A stretch of 64,000 nt of DNA, from contig CAZVKC010000016.1 of the NCBI GenBank assembly GCA_964627455.1, positions 43,652-107,651 of the forward strand, written 5' to 3'. Position numbers and translations under genes: made by a program. The DNA is from F-183 sp964627455 (GTDB lineage Bacteria; Acidobacteriota; Terriglobia; Bryobacterales; Bryobacteraceae). Of this stretch, positions 42,599 to 52,785 are shown piece after piece (the first letter of the stretch is position 1; every line of letters begins with the position of its first letter). The notes under the pieces were generated by a model, which did no database searches, was not told the DNA's origin, and worked only from the letters and a program-made list of their open reading frames with translations.

Positions 42599-44667
42599 TT
42601 ATCGCCAGCGTTCGTCGAAGAATCCGGCTGCGGCAATGCGTCCCGGACGTTTGCCGTCGGCCGGAGTGGTGACGTCGATCATCGCCCAGTCCGGCAGGTG
42701 CGGATGCTGGCGTGCGTTATTCAGGTAATCGAATTCGCNNNNNNNNNNNNNNNNNNNNNNNNNNNNNNNNNNNNNNNNNNNNNNNNNNNNNNNNNNNNNN
42801 NNNNNNNNNNNNNNNNNNNNNNNNNNNNNNNNNNNNNNGCCCAGTCCGGCAGGTGCGGATGCTGGCGTGCGTTATTCAGGTAATCGAATTCGCGAAACGT
42901 AAAGCCGCTGTTGAGCACGACATACTTCGACGGATTCAGCGGATTCGGGAAGATCAGCACCGGCATGTGCGTCGCGCCTTCGAAGGTCTGCCCTTTGTAG
43001 CGGATGCCCTGAGAGGTCCATTCGACGGGGAGTTTCGCGGCGATCTTCGCGAGGACCTTGTTGCTGCCGGGGTCGCCCCACAGCACGAGGTTCGAGCTTG
43101 CGATGTCGGCGTCGGTCACTTCGGCGTCCGTCTTCACGGGCGCTTCGCCGCGATATTGACGCCGCCACTCCCGGATCGCCCGCGCCTGCTCCGACTGGAT
43201 CCTTTCCGTCACCGCCTTGGACGTTTGGGGCTGTCCCGTCGGCGTCACCATCAGGAACCGGCTCATGAATGCGTGGTCGATCGGACCCTGCAGCCCGTGC
43301 ATTTTGCGAAGCCCGGACTTCGTACCGTTGGTCCACTGGCCATTTTCGGACATGACGAATGACGCCCGCCAGGAACGGTCGGTCAGCGGTCCGGGAGCGT
43401 CCAGTCGCACGCCATCGATGGTCACCACAGGCTTCGCAGTCTGCGGAAACGGAGAGGCGCCGAAGTCGAGCGTCAATGCGTCGACATTCTTCGTGGTGAG
43501 TTCGATGCCATTCGCAGTCCGCCTGGCGACCACGCGCGCTTCGTCCCAATGTTGCTTGAGGCTGTCGACGACGACCCACTTCATGCGGTTGTACTGCAGC
43601 GTGTAGGTGACGAAGCGGATCTCATCGGGATAGTTGTTACGTCCTGCCGCAGCGATGGCGTCGAGCCTGCGGTCGATCTCGACCTTCGAATCGGGATGAT
43701 AGCGATGCGGCGTGTTGGGTCCGATGATGTGCGTGAGTTGCATGCCCTCGCGCTCGAGTGCAGCGGCCATCATGTCCGCCGCCTGCTTCTGCCCATCGAT
43801 CTCGCCTGAGTATCCGACCAGCGGCAGGTTGAAAAAGTTCTGCGCGTAAGCGGTCGCGTCGTACAAGTTCCAGAGCTTGCGCTGCCAGGGTTCGAACTCC
43901 TCGGGCTTCAAGCGCAGGAACCCGGCCGTCTCGGAGAAGCCTGCACCGGGAGCAGCGGCCGCCCAGAGTCCGGCATGATGCGCGGCGAAGTGCCACGCCG
44001 CAGCGCCTCCCATTGAGAAGCCGCGAACCAGGATGCGGTCGTCGTCAATCGCGTAATGTTTCTTCACATCGGCGAGTGCTTCGAAGAGATCCGTCTCGCC
44101 GGCGAAGCGATTGGCGTTGCAGTAACGTCCGTACAGATGGAGCACGATGGTGTCGCGAGGCGTAAACTCGCCGGGACGTTTCATGCGTTCATCCAGGAAG
44201 TTCACTTCGGAGAGCGTCTCGTTGCGCCCGTGGAACCAGGCGTCGAGCCGCCAGCGCCCGCGTTCTTTCGGACTCCAGGACGCCGGCACAACCAACCCGT
44301 AAGGCTGCACGCTGCCGTCGATCTCCGATACGTAGCCACGCACGACGAGACCAGTCTGCGAGGTCCACGGGGCTTCGCCTTTTGCGAGCGAACGGGCGCG
44401 ATCGAGACCGGCTTCGAGCAATTGCTTCGCCTTGGCCGGTTCCTCGGGCTTCAAGAATTCGTTGTACTGCAGGGCGATGCGCACAGCCTCACGGAAGATG
44501 CGGACATCAGCCACCAGCGGATGCTTGGCAACCGGCTGGATCGCCGCGTCGAGTTGCTTCAGACCCGCTTCGAGAGACGCCCGGTCCTCAGGCGAAAGCG
44601 GGATACCGGGAGGTGGAACGGGACGGTCCTGAGCCAGCAGAACAAGAGCAACGAGCGAGGTGAGCAC
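42599..44667 (-). CDS. Secreted alpha/beta hydrolase (prolyl oligopeptidase-like fold), interrupted by an assembly gap
   Basis: From GTG 44667 with a short signal (MLTSLVALVLLAQ). The nucleophile lies in VRGFSMGGAAAW and the late His region in HIIGPNTPHRYHPD, giving an S9/DLH-like alpha/beta hydrolase; no beta-propeller is visible. The reading frame runs into 100 N at 42739-42838. The 55 bases left and right of the N run are identical, so the gap is probably false. Removing one copy and the N run restores one frame that continues LPDWAMIDVTTPADGKRPG and ends at TAA 42599-42601, giving a protein of about 637 residues. Probable peptidase or esterase. It follows DUF2461 by 18 bases. Confidence 0.8.
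42684..42893. other. Spurious scaffold gap flanked by identical 55-bp copies
   Basis: A run of exactly 100 N (42739-42838) is bounded by the same 55 bases on both sides (42684-42738 and 42839-42893). This is what results when two contigs that overlap by one k-mer (k = 55) are joined by a fixed-length gap instead of being merged. Collapsing the copies keeps the surrounding hydrolase gene in frame. Confidence 0.9.
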
Positions 44668-44685
44668 CTCTGTATTTTATGTGGA

Positions 44686-45405
44686 TCACCAGAGGTCCAT
44701 CAGCGGGACCTTTTTCGTGGCGGTGAGGGGGGTGTTCAGGTAGTGAACCAGCGGCGCGACGGCCTTCAGGCGCGAAGTCAGGAACGGCAGCAGTTCCGGC
44801 GTGGCCGCGACATCGGCAGCCGGAAATGTTTTATAGAACATCCACTGCTTCATCCGCAGATACTGCGCGCCGGGGTGATCTTCCGCATACCCACGCGGAA
44901 CCTTGCGCAGCGCGTCGCCCTGCAGCGGACCCAGCAGTTCATTGAGTTTCTTGTTCGACGCGATCTTCTTCAGGTCCGCGTGTTGTTCGGAAATGTACGA
45001 ACGGATCTGCGTCAACTGATCCGGGCCCGGCATATACACACCGCCCGCGACTTCGATCTCTTCATCCGACACGCTGAAGTAAAAGCCCGCTGCAGCGTGC
45101 TTCTCCATGCCGGTACGCGGGAAGTTCGCGGCGATGTGCGTCTTGTACGGAGTCTTATCGGAACTGAAACGCGTATCGCGATAGATGCGATACACGGCCT
45201 TCTTTGGCTCGGTAATGTGCTCGGGCGCGAACTTCGAAATCTCCGCGTTCACGAGCGCCACCAGTTCCTCCATCGGCGCCTTCACCTTCTCGAGGAACGT
45301 CTCCTTGTTTTCTTCGAACCACTCCCGGCGGTTGTTCTTGCGCAACTTGGTGAAGAACTTCAGTCCCTCTTTGGGGAAGCCCGCGAACTTCTGTGTTGTC
45401 GACAT
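44686..45405 (-). CDS. DUF2461 family protein
   Basis: 239 residues from ATG 45405. Family sequence throughout: FFTKLRKNNRREWFEENKETF near the N-terminus (split as KNNRREWFEENK), KKAVYRIYRDTRFSSDKTPYK, GFYFSVSDEEIEVAGGVYMP, and RKVPRGYAEDHPGAQYLRMKQ in two parts. DUF2461 is a widespread cytoplasmic family with no established function; the Arg/Lys/Asp core suggests binding of a phosphorylated or nucleic-acid ligand. It starts two bases after the sulfatase-like gene and ends 18 bases before the hydrolase, so the three form an operon. Confidence 0.93.
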   Translation of the reverse strand: MSTTQKFAGFPKEGLKFFTKLRKNNRREWFEENKETFLEKVKAPMEELVALVNAEISKFAPEHITEPKKAVYRIYRDTRFSSDKTPYKTHIAANFPRTGMEKHAAAGFYFSVSDEEIEVAGGVYMPGPDQLTQIRSYISEQHADLKKIASNKKLNELLGPLQGDALRKVPRGYAEDHPGAQYLRMKQWMFYKTFPAADVAATPELLPFLTSRLKAVAPLVHYLNTPLTATKKVPLMDLW

Positions 45406-45407
45406 GG

Positions 45408-46994
45408 TTATCCTTTGGTGATTCGTTTGGCGAGCGCAACGACAGCGGGATTGGGATCCGCGGCAGCAAGCGCGGCGACCTGCGTCAGCAGCGAAGAGTC
45501 GCGATCGCCGGACTCTTCGATCGCAGCGAGAGCCGCAAAGCGCATCCACTCTTCCTGGCTCTTCAGTTCCTTGAGCAGGACCTTGCGCGCCGCACCCGCC
45601 TGTTGGGGATTCTTCAGCAACACGCCGGCAGCCTGCACGCGAACGCATCCGGCGAGGTCGCTCAGCGCGGCTTGTAGCTCGCTCGTGAATCTGCCCCCGC
45701 GAGCACATGCCATCGCGCGCACCGCAGCGTCCTGGTCTGCCAAAGCCGCCTGGATCCGTGCGTCCTCTTTCGTAACGGCAACCTCATTGAGCCGCTGCTG
45801 CGCCGCTTCGAACCCGGACTGCCGCCCGACCGCGTATCGCGTTCGGTGCAGCGCCTCGCGAGCCGCCAGTTCCGCCTCGGGGATCAGTCCCAGATCGCGC
45901 GTATCGGCGCGCCAGCGATCCAACTGCTCGCGCAGCCGCGTGGTTGTTGCGGGATCCGAGTCCGCGAGGTTCTTCACCTCGTTCGGGTCCTTCTCGGAAT
46001 CAAACAGCTCTTCCGTTCCTTTGGTGTAATTGCGCACGTACCGTTGCGAACCGGAACGAATCGAGCGGATTGCTTCGTATCGCAGGTCCGCGCGATCGAG
46101 CGTCGCAAACACGGACCTTCGCTGTGGGGGCAACCGGTCGCCCAAGAACGCCTGCCCCTGCATGTGGGACGGAATCGCGACGCCCGCAAGATTGAGGATC
46201 GTCGGCGCGAGATCGAGCAGCATCACCCGACGCGAGGTCGCAGCAGGCGTCACACCGGGGATTCGCACCAGCAGTGGCACGCGCGTCCCGCTCTCATACG
46301 CAGCGCTGTTCCCTTCCCGCAGCGTGAACCCATACTCGCTAAAAAACATCACGATCGTGGATTCCGGCACGCTGGCGATGCGCGCTGCGAACTGCCGGTC
46401 GAGCAGCGCGATCAGTTCGTGATAGTTCGCCCAGTCGCGGCGGGACTCATCCGTGTCTTCGAACTGCGGCGGGAACGGGGCTTCCGTTTCGCCACGGCGT
46501 TGCGTCATCTTTACCGGCCGGATCGCATCGACGTACGCTTGTCCGCGCAGGCGTACGTTGCGGGGATTGACGGCATCCAGGCGCCTCCACGTGCAGGTGG
46601 GCGCATCCGCCGGGGCCTTGATCTTCGATTTGGGATTCGTCGGCGTGATGAAGTAGCCGGCTTGTTTCAGATACTCGGTGAACGGCTTCACGAAGGCCGG
46701 CAACGCGGCGCGCCCGTTGAAATGCGTGCCGATTGTGGATGGAAACATGCCGGTCTGGATCGACGACCGGGACACCGCGCCGACGCCGGAGACCGCATAG
46801 GCGCGATCGAACCGGACCGCCGTCCCGGCAAAGCGATCGAGAGCCGGGGTCAATACCGACGTGTCGCCATAGCAACCGAGGTGCGGACCGAGGTTCTCAC
46901 AAGAAATCAACAAAATGTTTGGACGCGGTTTCCCCTGCGCCAGCAGGCCTCCGGCGGCCGCGGCGCCGAGGAATTCGCGTCTCGTCGTGATCAT
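45408..46994 (-). CDS. Sulfatase-fold protein with degenerate active site (probable pseudoenzyme), C-terminal HEAT-like repeats
   Basis: 528 residues with a twin-arginine signal (TRREFLGAAAAGGLLA). The sulfatase fold is evident (PNILLISCENLGPHLGCYG, TPALDRFAGTAVRFDRAYA, ESGTRVPLLVRIPG). Catalytic residues are not kept: the metal-binding Asp pair is E33-N34. The C/S-x-P-S-R formylglycine motif reads G72-A-V-S-R76, with Gly where Cys or Ser must be converted. The usual D-H-G near the end of the core is E-Y-G. It therefore cannot work as a normal sulfatase. The last ~130 residues are short helical repeats (HEAT/PBS-like: DARIQAALADQDAAVRAMA). Divergent from the S9 operon. Confidence 0.85.
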   Translation of the reverse strand: MITTRREFLGAAAAGGLLAQGKPRPNILLISCENLGPHLGCYGDTSVLTPALDRFAGTAVRFDRAYAVSGVGAVSRSSIQTGMFPSTIGTHFNGRAALPAFVKPFTEYLKQAGYFITPTNPKSKIKAPADAPTCTWRRLDAVNPRNVRLRGQAYVDAIRPVKMTQRRGETEAPFPPQFEDTDESRRDWANYHELIALLDRQFAARIASVPESTIVMFFSEYGFTLREGNSAAYESGTRVPLLVRIPGVTPAATSRRVMLLDLAPTILNLAGVAIPSHMQGQAFLGDRLPPQRRSVFATLDRADLRYEAIRSIRSGSQRYVRNYTKGTEELFDSEKDPNEVKNLADSDPATTTRLREQLDRWRADTRDLGLIPEAELAAREALHRTRYAVGRQSGFEAAQQRLNEVAVTKEDARIQAALADQDAAVRAMACARGGRFTSELQAALSDLAGCVRVQAAGVLLKNPQQAGAARKVLLKELKSQEEWMRFAALAAIEESGDRDSSLLTQVAALAAADPNPAVVALAKRITKG

Positions 46995-47020
46995 CCTCTT
47001 CGGATAGTATTATTAATCCC

Positions 47021-48991
47021 ATGCTGCCCGCGGCAATCGTATTTCTGGCCTGTGGCGCGACCCTCCTCGCCCAAGCCCCTCAATCCTGGACACCCGAGTT
47101 CACGCTTCAATTCCAGAACATCACCAGCGTCACTGTTTCGCCCGACGGCAAGATGACGGCGTGGGTTCAAACCAAGCCGGTCGTCGAGGCCGAGAAGAGC
47201 GAGCAGCACTCGCAAATCTGGGTCGGGATGACGGACGGCTCGCGGCGCTTTCAACTCACGCGCGGCGAGCAGAGCGCGTCGAATCCACAATGGTCCCCGG
47301 ACAGCGCCCGTATCCTCTTCACCTCCTCGCGAGGAGGCGCCTCGGCGCAAATCTACAGCATTGCCGTGGCAGGCGGCGAGGCCGAAAAGCTGACTGAATT
47401 CAAGGGTTCTATCAGCGGGTTCGCGATCTCGCCTGACGGCAAGACCATCGCATTTACGGGCGCGGAGACCAACGCCGACGAAGAGAAGGCGAAGAAAGAG
47501 AAGCGCGACATGCACGTCGTCGACCGGCCGACGGACAGCCACACGCTGTACTCGATCCCCGTCGCGGCTGACGCCGACGGCAAGCGCAAACAGCAGAAGA
47601 TGGTCGACGCGAAGTATCACATCGTGAACTTCGACTGGTCGCCGGATTCACGCAGCATCGTCTTCGAACGCTGGCCCGCCACGAAGTTCGAGAACTGGTT
47701 CAAAGCCGATGTTTCTGAAGTCGATGTCGCAAGCGGCGTGGTGAAGGATCTGGCGGCGACCAGTGCGGCGGAATCGAGTCCGCATTATTCTCCTGACGGC
47801 AAATACATCGCGATGACGCGCAGCAGCGCGAAGCCCAAATGGGCGTTCGAGAATCGCATCACTCTCATCACACGCGCCAGCGGTGACGCCCGCGAACTGC
47901 CTGCGACGTACGACGAACAACCGCGCATCATGGGATGGTCCAAAGATTCCTCGAAAGTCTTCTTCGGCGAATCCAAGCGGACCCGCAACTATATCGGCGC
48001 GATGCCGGTGGATGGTCCGCCAGCGGTCTTCTTTGAGACGGCGCGCGGCGTGTTCACCGCCGACCTCAACACCACTGGAACGCATTTCGGCATGACCTTT
48101 GAATCGCCGGACACGGCAGCAGAAGCCTTCGTGATGCCGGTGGAAGGCAGCGCCTCCGCGATGAAGCGGCTGAGCCAGGCGAACGTCAACATCCCGAAAC
48201 CCGCCATGGGACGCACCGAGGCGATTCGCTGGAAGTCCAAAGACGGGCTCGAAATCGAAGGGCTGCTCACCTACCCGGTGAACTATGAGAAGGGCCAGAA
48301 GGTTCCGCTGATCCTCAATATTCATGGGGGTCCGACGGGCGTGTTCAACGAGAGCTTCACCGGCAAGTCGGCGTTGTATCCGATCGCGGTGTTCGCGGCG
48401 AGAGGTTATGCGGTGCTGCGTCCGAATCCCCGTGGATCCGGCGGCTACGGCAGGCAGTTTCGTTTCGCGAACTACAACGACTGGGGCGGTAAGGATTACG
48501 AAGACGATCAGGCCGGCGTCGACAAGGTCATCGAGATGGGTGTCGCGGATCCGGACCGTCTCGCCATCATGGGCTGGAGTTACGGCGGCTTCATGACCAG
48601 TTGGACCATCACGCAAACCAAACGTTTCAAGGCTGCCGTGGTCGGCGCCGCGGTGACGAATTTGTGGAGTTTCACAGGCACGGCGGACATCCCGGGCTTC
48701 ATCCCCGATTACTTCGGCGGAGAGCCGTGGGAGAATTTCGAAGCGTACCGCAAGCATTCGCCGATCACCTATATCAAGAACGTCGTGACGCCAACCCTGA
48801 TCCTGCACGGCGAGGCCGACGATCGCGTACCGGTCGGGCAGGGGTACGAGTACTACAACGCGCTCAAGCGCCAGGGCGGCATCGCGAAGATGGTGGTGTA
48901 TCCGCGGCAGCCGCATGGTCCGCGTGAGCCGAAGTTCGTACTCGACATCATGCAGCGGCACGTCGAGTGGGTGGAAAAGTATGCTCGTTAG
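47021..48991 (+). CDS. S9-family prolyl oligopeptidase (DPP IV/acylaminoacyl peptidase-like), copy 1
   Basis: 656 residues with signal peptide (AAIVFLACGATLLAQ). The N-terminal part is a WD40-like (PD40/TolB-type) propeller: VSPDGKMTAWV, WSPDSARILFTS, ISPDGKTIAFTG and YSPDGKYIAMTR. The C-terminal alpha/beta hydrolase has S520 in GWSYGG, D600 in HGEADDRVP and H632 in PRQPHGP. Secreted peptidase cleaving small peptides or acylated N-termini. First of three tandem paralogs; its last codons (VEWVEKYAR) contain the ribosome binding site and ATG of copy 2 (11-base overlap). Confidence 0.95.
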   Translation: MLPAAIVFLACGATLLAQAPQSWTPEFTLQFQNITSVTVSPDGKMTAWVQTKPVVEAEKSEQHSQIWVGMTDGSRRFQLTRGEQSASNPQWSPDSARILFTSSRGGASAQIYSIAVAGGEAEKLTEFKGSISGFAISPDGKTIAFTGAETNADEEKAKKEKRDMHVVDRPTDSHTLYSIPVAADADGKRKQQKMVDAKYHIVNFDWSPDSRSIVFERWPATKFENWFKADVSEVDVASGVVKDLAATSAAESSPHYSPDGKYIAMTRSSAKPKWAFENRITLITRASGDARELPATYDEQPRIMGWSKDSSKVFFGESKRTRNYIGAMPVDGPPAVFFETARGVFTADLNTTGTHFGMTFESPDTAAEAFVMPVEGSASAMKRLSQANVNIPKPAMGRTEAIRWKSKDGLEIEGLLTYPVNYEKGQKVPLILNIHGGPTGVFNESFTGKSALYPIAVFAARGYAVLRPNPRGSGGYGRQFRFANYNDWGGKDYEDDQAGVDKVIEMGVADPDRLAIMGWSYGGFMTSWTITQTKRFKAAVVGAAVTNLWSFTGTADIPGFIPDYFGGEPWENFEAYRKHSPITYIKNVVTPTLILHGEADDRVPVGQGYEYYNALKRQGGIAKMVVYPRQPHGPREPKFVLDIMQRHVEWVEKYAR

Positions 48992-50843
48992 CGGCGTGTT
49001 GCTGCTCGCCGGCTTCGCCGCGGCCGAGCAGTGGACCCCGGAGTTGCAGCTGAAGGTGAACACGTTCGGCGAAATCGTCCCGTCACCCGATGGATCCATC
49101 GCCGCGTGGACGGAGATGCGTCCCGGACATAACGCGTTGTTCATCGCCGGCAAGCGTGTGCCGGAATGGAGCGGTGCGGCATCCGGACTGACCTTTTCGC
49201 CGAACGGGGCGTTCCTCTACTGGCAAAGCGGAAACGTCGCGTTTCGCGCGGAAACCAGGGGTCCGGGGAAGCCGCAGCGATTGAGCAAGTATCCCGGCAA
49301 TGTCGCGCCATACCGGTTGTCTGCGGACGGGACCCGGTTGGCCTTCCTCGCACAGGTGGACCTCGCGCCGCCCACGAAGTCGCGGATCCGCGTCGTCGAC
49401 GAGGTGAAGTACAAGCATCAGATCTGCGTCATGGCGAGCGATGGGACCGGCGATGTGACCTGTCCCGTGACCCCGCCAGGAATTGCCGCCGCACTCGAAT
49501 GGTCCCCGGACGGAAAGGCGATCGCATTCGAATCGCGCGTCACGCCATTTGCGGACGATTCACGCACGGCGGACGTCTACGAGGCGGACCTTGCGTCCGG
49601 CGCCGTCATCGCCATCGCGAAAACGCGCGCATCGGAGTCGCAGCCGCGCTATTCGCCGGACGGCCGCTTCATCGCGTACGTGCGATCCGACGATCCGCCT
49701 TTGCAGCCGGGCGACGAGCAGATCGTTCTCTACGATCGCGTGAACAAGTCCACGCGTGCGCTCGCGCATTCGCAGGATCATCTGCCGAAACTCCTCGGCT
49801 GGTCCGCGGACTCGAAGAGCATCTATTACATCGAAGAGCGTGGCACACGGAATGCGATCTTCGCGATGCCCATCGACGGGCCTCCGCGCACAGTCTTCGT
49901 TCCGGATGGCGTCGCTGCAGCGGCGCGTCTCAACGCCAAAGGCTCGCATTTCGGACTCTCGCTCGAAGCCGCAGACACAGCGCCCGAAGCGCATCTTCTT
50001 CCTGTCGACGGCAGACCTACGAAGATCACGTCGTCGAATGCAGAATTCGCCAAGGTTCCCGCCGGCAAAACCGAAGTCTTCTGGTGGCGCTCGCGCGACA
50101 ACCTCGAAATCGAAGGGCTCATCACCTATCCCGTGAACTTCGACTCGTCGAAGAAGTACCCGATGATCACGGTGCTGCACGGCGGACCTTACGGCCAGTT
50201 CGACGAATCGTTCATCGGCCGCGGCGGCTTGTATCCGATCGCGACCTTCGCCGCCAAAGGCTACGTCGTGTTCCGTCCGAATCCGCGGGCGTCGACCGGT
50301 TATGGGCGAGACTTCCGCTACGCCAACCTGAAAGACTGGGGCGGCGGCGACTTCAACGACGTCATCATGGGGGTCCGCAACGTCATCGGACTCGGCTTTG
50401 TCGATAAAGACCGCATGGCCGTGATGGGCTGGAGTTACGGTGGCTACCTCACTGGTTGGACCATCACCCATTCCAAGGATTTCAAGGCCGCGGCCATCGG
50501 CGCCGGCGTTGCGAACCTGCTCAGCCAGACCGGCACGAGCGACATCCGGACCAACAAGATCGACGCGTTCGGCGCGCCGTGGGAAAACCAGCAGTTCTAC
50601 ATCGACCGTTCGCCGATCACGCACGTGAAGAACGTCGCGACGCCGACGCTGGTCCTGGGCGGCGACGCGGACGAACGCGTCCCGATCACACAGAGCTACG
50701 AGATGTATCACGCGCTGAAGAAGCGCGGAGTCCCCACGCAAATGGTCGTCTATCCGGGCGCGCCGCATGTGCCGCGCGATCCCGAATACGTCCTCGACAT
50801 CATGAAACGGCACCTCGATTGGGTGGAGAAATATGTGCACTAG
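48981..50843 (+). CDS. S9-family prolyl oligopeptidase, copy 2
   Basis: 620 residues from ATG 48981, which lies inside the end of copy 1 and opens a signal peptide (MLVSGVLLLAGFAAAEQ). Propeller blades: PSPDGSIAAWTE, FSPNGAFLYWQSG, YSPDGRFIAYVR. Catalytic serine S485 in GWSYGG, Asp in GGDADERVP and His in PGAPHVPRDP. It is the most diverged and shortest of the three, with a reduced propeller. Its terminal DWVEKYVH again carries the GGAGAA ribosome site for the next gene. Confidence 0.95.
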   Translation: MLVSGVLLLAGFAAAEQWTPELQLKVNTFGEIVPSPDGSIAAWTEMRPGHNALFIAGKRVPEWSGAASGLTFSPNGAFLYWQSGNVAFRAETRGPGKPQRLSKYPGNVAPYRLSADGTRLAFLAQVDLAPPTKSRIRVVDEVKYKHQICVMASDGTGDVTCPVTPPGIAAALEWSPDGKAIAFESRVTPFADDSRTADVYEADLASGAVIAIAKTRASESQPRYSPDGRFIAYVRSDDPPLQPGDEQIVLYDRVNKSTRALAHSQDHLPKLLGWSADSKSIYYIEERGTRNAIFAMPIDGPPRTVFVPDGVAAAARLNAKGSHFGLSLEAADTAPEAHLLPVDGRPTKITSSNAEFAKVPAGKTEVFWWRSRDNLEIEGLITYPVNFDSSKKYPMITVLHGGPYGQFDESFIGRGGLYPIATFAAKGYVVFRPNPRASTGYGRDFRYANLKDWGGGDFNDVIMGVRNVIGLGFVDKDRMAVMGWSYGGYLTGWTITHSKDFKAAAIGAGVANLLSQTGTSDIRTNKIDAFGAPWENQQFYIDRSPITHVKNVATPTLVLGGDADERVPITQSYEMYHALKKRGVPTQMVVYPGAPHVPRDPEYVLDIMKRHLDWVEKYVH

Positions 50844-52785
50844 CAGCAGCAGAATCCTGTTCGTACTCACGTCGGTCCTCACCGCCGCCACTTGGACCCC
50901 GGCTTCGATGATGAAGGTCAAGGCGGTGGGCGATGTCATGCCGTCGCCCGATGGCAAGTGGGCCGTGTGGACCGAGCGGCGCGCCATGATGGAAGGCGAA
51001 AAGAGCGAGATGCTCACGCATTTGTTCGCGGCCAGGGTGGACGGCTCCGTGCGGTTCCAGTTGACCAACGGCGACAAGAGCGCGACGTCGCCGCAGTGGT
51101 CGCCGGATGGCAAGTGGGTCTACTTCCAGCGCGGCGGGCAGGTACTGCGGATCCCCATCGACGGCGGCGAGGCGGAAACACTCACCGAGTTTAAGGGCTC
51201 GCTCGCGTCCTATCAGCTTTCGCCTGACGGCAAGACGATCGCGATCACCGGCCGTGAACCCGACACCGACGAGGAACGCGCCAAACGCGAGAAGCGGGAC
51301 TTCAAGGTCATTGACGAGAATCCGAAGAACGCGTCGCTCTTCGTCGCGAGCGTCAGTGCGCCGAAGTCCGCGAAGAAGATCGCCACTGGACCCTGGCATA
51401 TCGGATCCATCGACTGGTCGCCCGATTCGCTGCGCATCGCCTTCGAGACGCACCCGACGCCGGGCGCCGACGATGGTCCAGTGTCCGACCTGATGGAGGT
51501 CGAAGTCGAGACCGCGAAGCTGAAGGTGATCGCGAACACGAAGGGCGGCGAGAGTTCGCCGCGCTATTCGCCCGACGGCAAGTATCTCGCGTTCGTACAT
51601 GTGGCCGGCGAGGCTGCTCGCGTCCTGCGCGGCGCCCGCGTCGCTTTATACACGCGCGCCAGTGGAGCCATTCGCGATCTGCCGTTGTCGTACGATGAGG
51701 CCCCGGGCCTGATGAACTGGGCCAGGGATTCTTCGAAGATTTACTTCCTCGAAGGCAAAGGCACGCGCGGTGCAATCTATGCGGCTCCGGTCGATGGTCC
51801 GATTGCGACGGTCTTCCCCGCAGCGGGAGCTTTGGGATTTTCGGCGAACCTGAACCACACGGGTACGCATGCCGGGTTCGCGATGCAGACGTCGAGCGAG
51901 CCCATCGAGGCCTATGTGATGGATGTCGCGGCAGCCGGCAAGCCTGTGAAGGTGAGCGCGGCGAATGCGGGAATTCCGCGGACCGCCATCGCCGAGACCC
52001 GGCTCATCAAGTGGAAATCCAAAGACGGCAAGGAAATCGAGGGACTGCTGACGCTGCCGCTGCAATACGAGAAGGGCAGGAAGTATCCGCTCATCCTCAA
52101 CATCCACGGTGGACCCGCGGGCGCGTTCAGCGAGCAATTCATCGGATCCCCCACCATCTATCCGATTGCGGCCTTCGCAGAAAAGGGATACGCGGTGTTG
52201 CGGCCGAATCCGCGCGGATCCTCAGCCTACGGGCGCGTGTTCCGCAACGCGAACGTGAACGACTGGGGCGGCGGCGATTACCAGGACCTTATGACCGGCG
52301 TCGATTCCGTGATTGCGCAAGGCATCGCGGATCCCGAAAAACTCGCTGTGATGGGCTGGAGCTACGGCGGATACATGACCAACTGGGTCATCACCCAGAC
52401 CACGCGATTCAAGTGCGCGGCCTCGGGCGCCGGACTCTCGAACATGCCGTCGATGTGGGGCACCAACGACATCCCGGGCTTGCTGAACGAGTACTTCACC
52501 GGCGCCTGGTACGACCAGCCGGAACGCTACCAGAAGCTGTCGCCGCTCTATCACGTGAAGAACGTCACGACACCGACGTTGTTCCTGCATGGCGAGCAGG
52601 ACTTCCGCGTTCCCATTACGCAGGCGCACGAAATGCATTCCGCGCTCGAGCGCCGCGGCGTGAAGACTGAGATGGTCACCTATCCGCGGACCCCGCATGG
52701 TCCGCAGGAGCCGAAGTTCATGCAGGACATCATGCAGCGGCATATCGACTGGGTGGAGAAGTTCATCGGTGCATCAGCGAATTAG
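50833..52785 (+). CDS. S9-family prolyl oligopeptidase, copy 3
   Basis: 650 residues from ATG 50833 (11-base overlap with copy 2), N-terminal signal MCTSSSRILFVLTSVLTAAT. Propeller motifs PSPDGKWAVWTE, WSPDGKWVYFQ, LSPDGKTIAITG and YSPDGKYLAFVH. S510 in GWSYGG, Asp in HGEQDFRVP, His in PRTPHGPQEP. Closer to copy 1 than to copy 2 by eye. The C-terminus DWVEKFIGASAN overlaps the penicillin acylase gene by 17 bases. Confidence 0.95.
   Translation: MCTSSSRILFVLTSVLTAATWTPASMMKVKAVGDVMPSPDGKWAVWTERRAMMEGEKSEMLTHLFAARVDGSVRFQLTNGDKSATSPQWSPDGKWVYFQRGGQVLRIPIDGGEAETLTEFKGSLASYQLSPDGKTIAITGREPDTDEERAKREKRDFKVIDENPKNASLFVASVSAPKSAKKIATGPWHIGSIDWSPDSLRIAFETHPTPGADDGPVSDLMEVEVETAKLKVIANTKGGESSPRYSPDGKYLAFVHVAGEAARVLRGARVALYTRASGAIRDLPLSYDEAPGLMNWARDSSKIYFLEGKGTRGAIYAAPVDGPIATVFPAAGALGFSANLNHTGTHAGFAMQTSSEPIEAYVMDVAAAGKPVKVSAANAGIPRTAIAETRLIKWKSKDGKEIEGLLTLPLQYEKGRKYPLILNIHGGPAGAFSEQFIGSPTIYPIAAFAEKGYAVLRPNPRGSSAYGRVFRNANVNDWGGGDYQDLMTGVDSVIAQGIADPEKLAVMGWSYGGYMTNWVITQTTRFKCAASGAGLSNMPSMWGTNDIPGLLNEYFTGAWYDQPERYQKLSPLYHVKNVTTPTLFLHGEQDFRVPITQAHEMHSALERRGVKTEMVTYPRTPHGPQEPKFMQDIMQRHIDWVEKFIGASAN

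Noticed and set aside
42698..43362. Short plus-strand frames running through the N run
   Set aside because: They exist only because N codons are read as open and because the 55-bp flank is duplicated.
45408..46994. Active sulfatase linked to the DUF1549/DUF1501 genes
   Set aside because: The formylglycine Cys/Ser and metal ligands are missing, and the genes are 14 kb apart.
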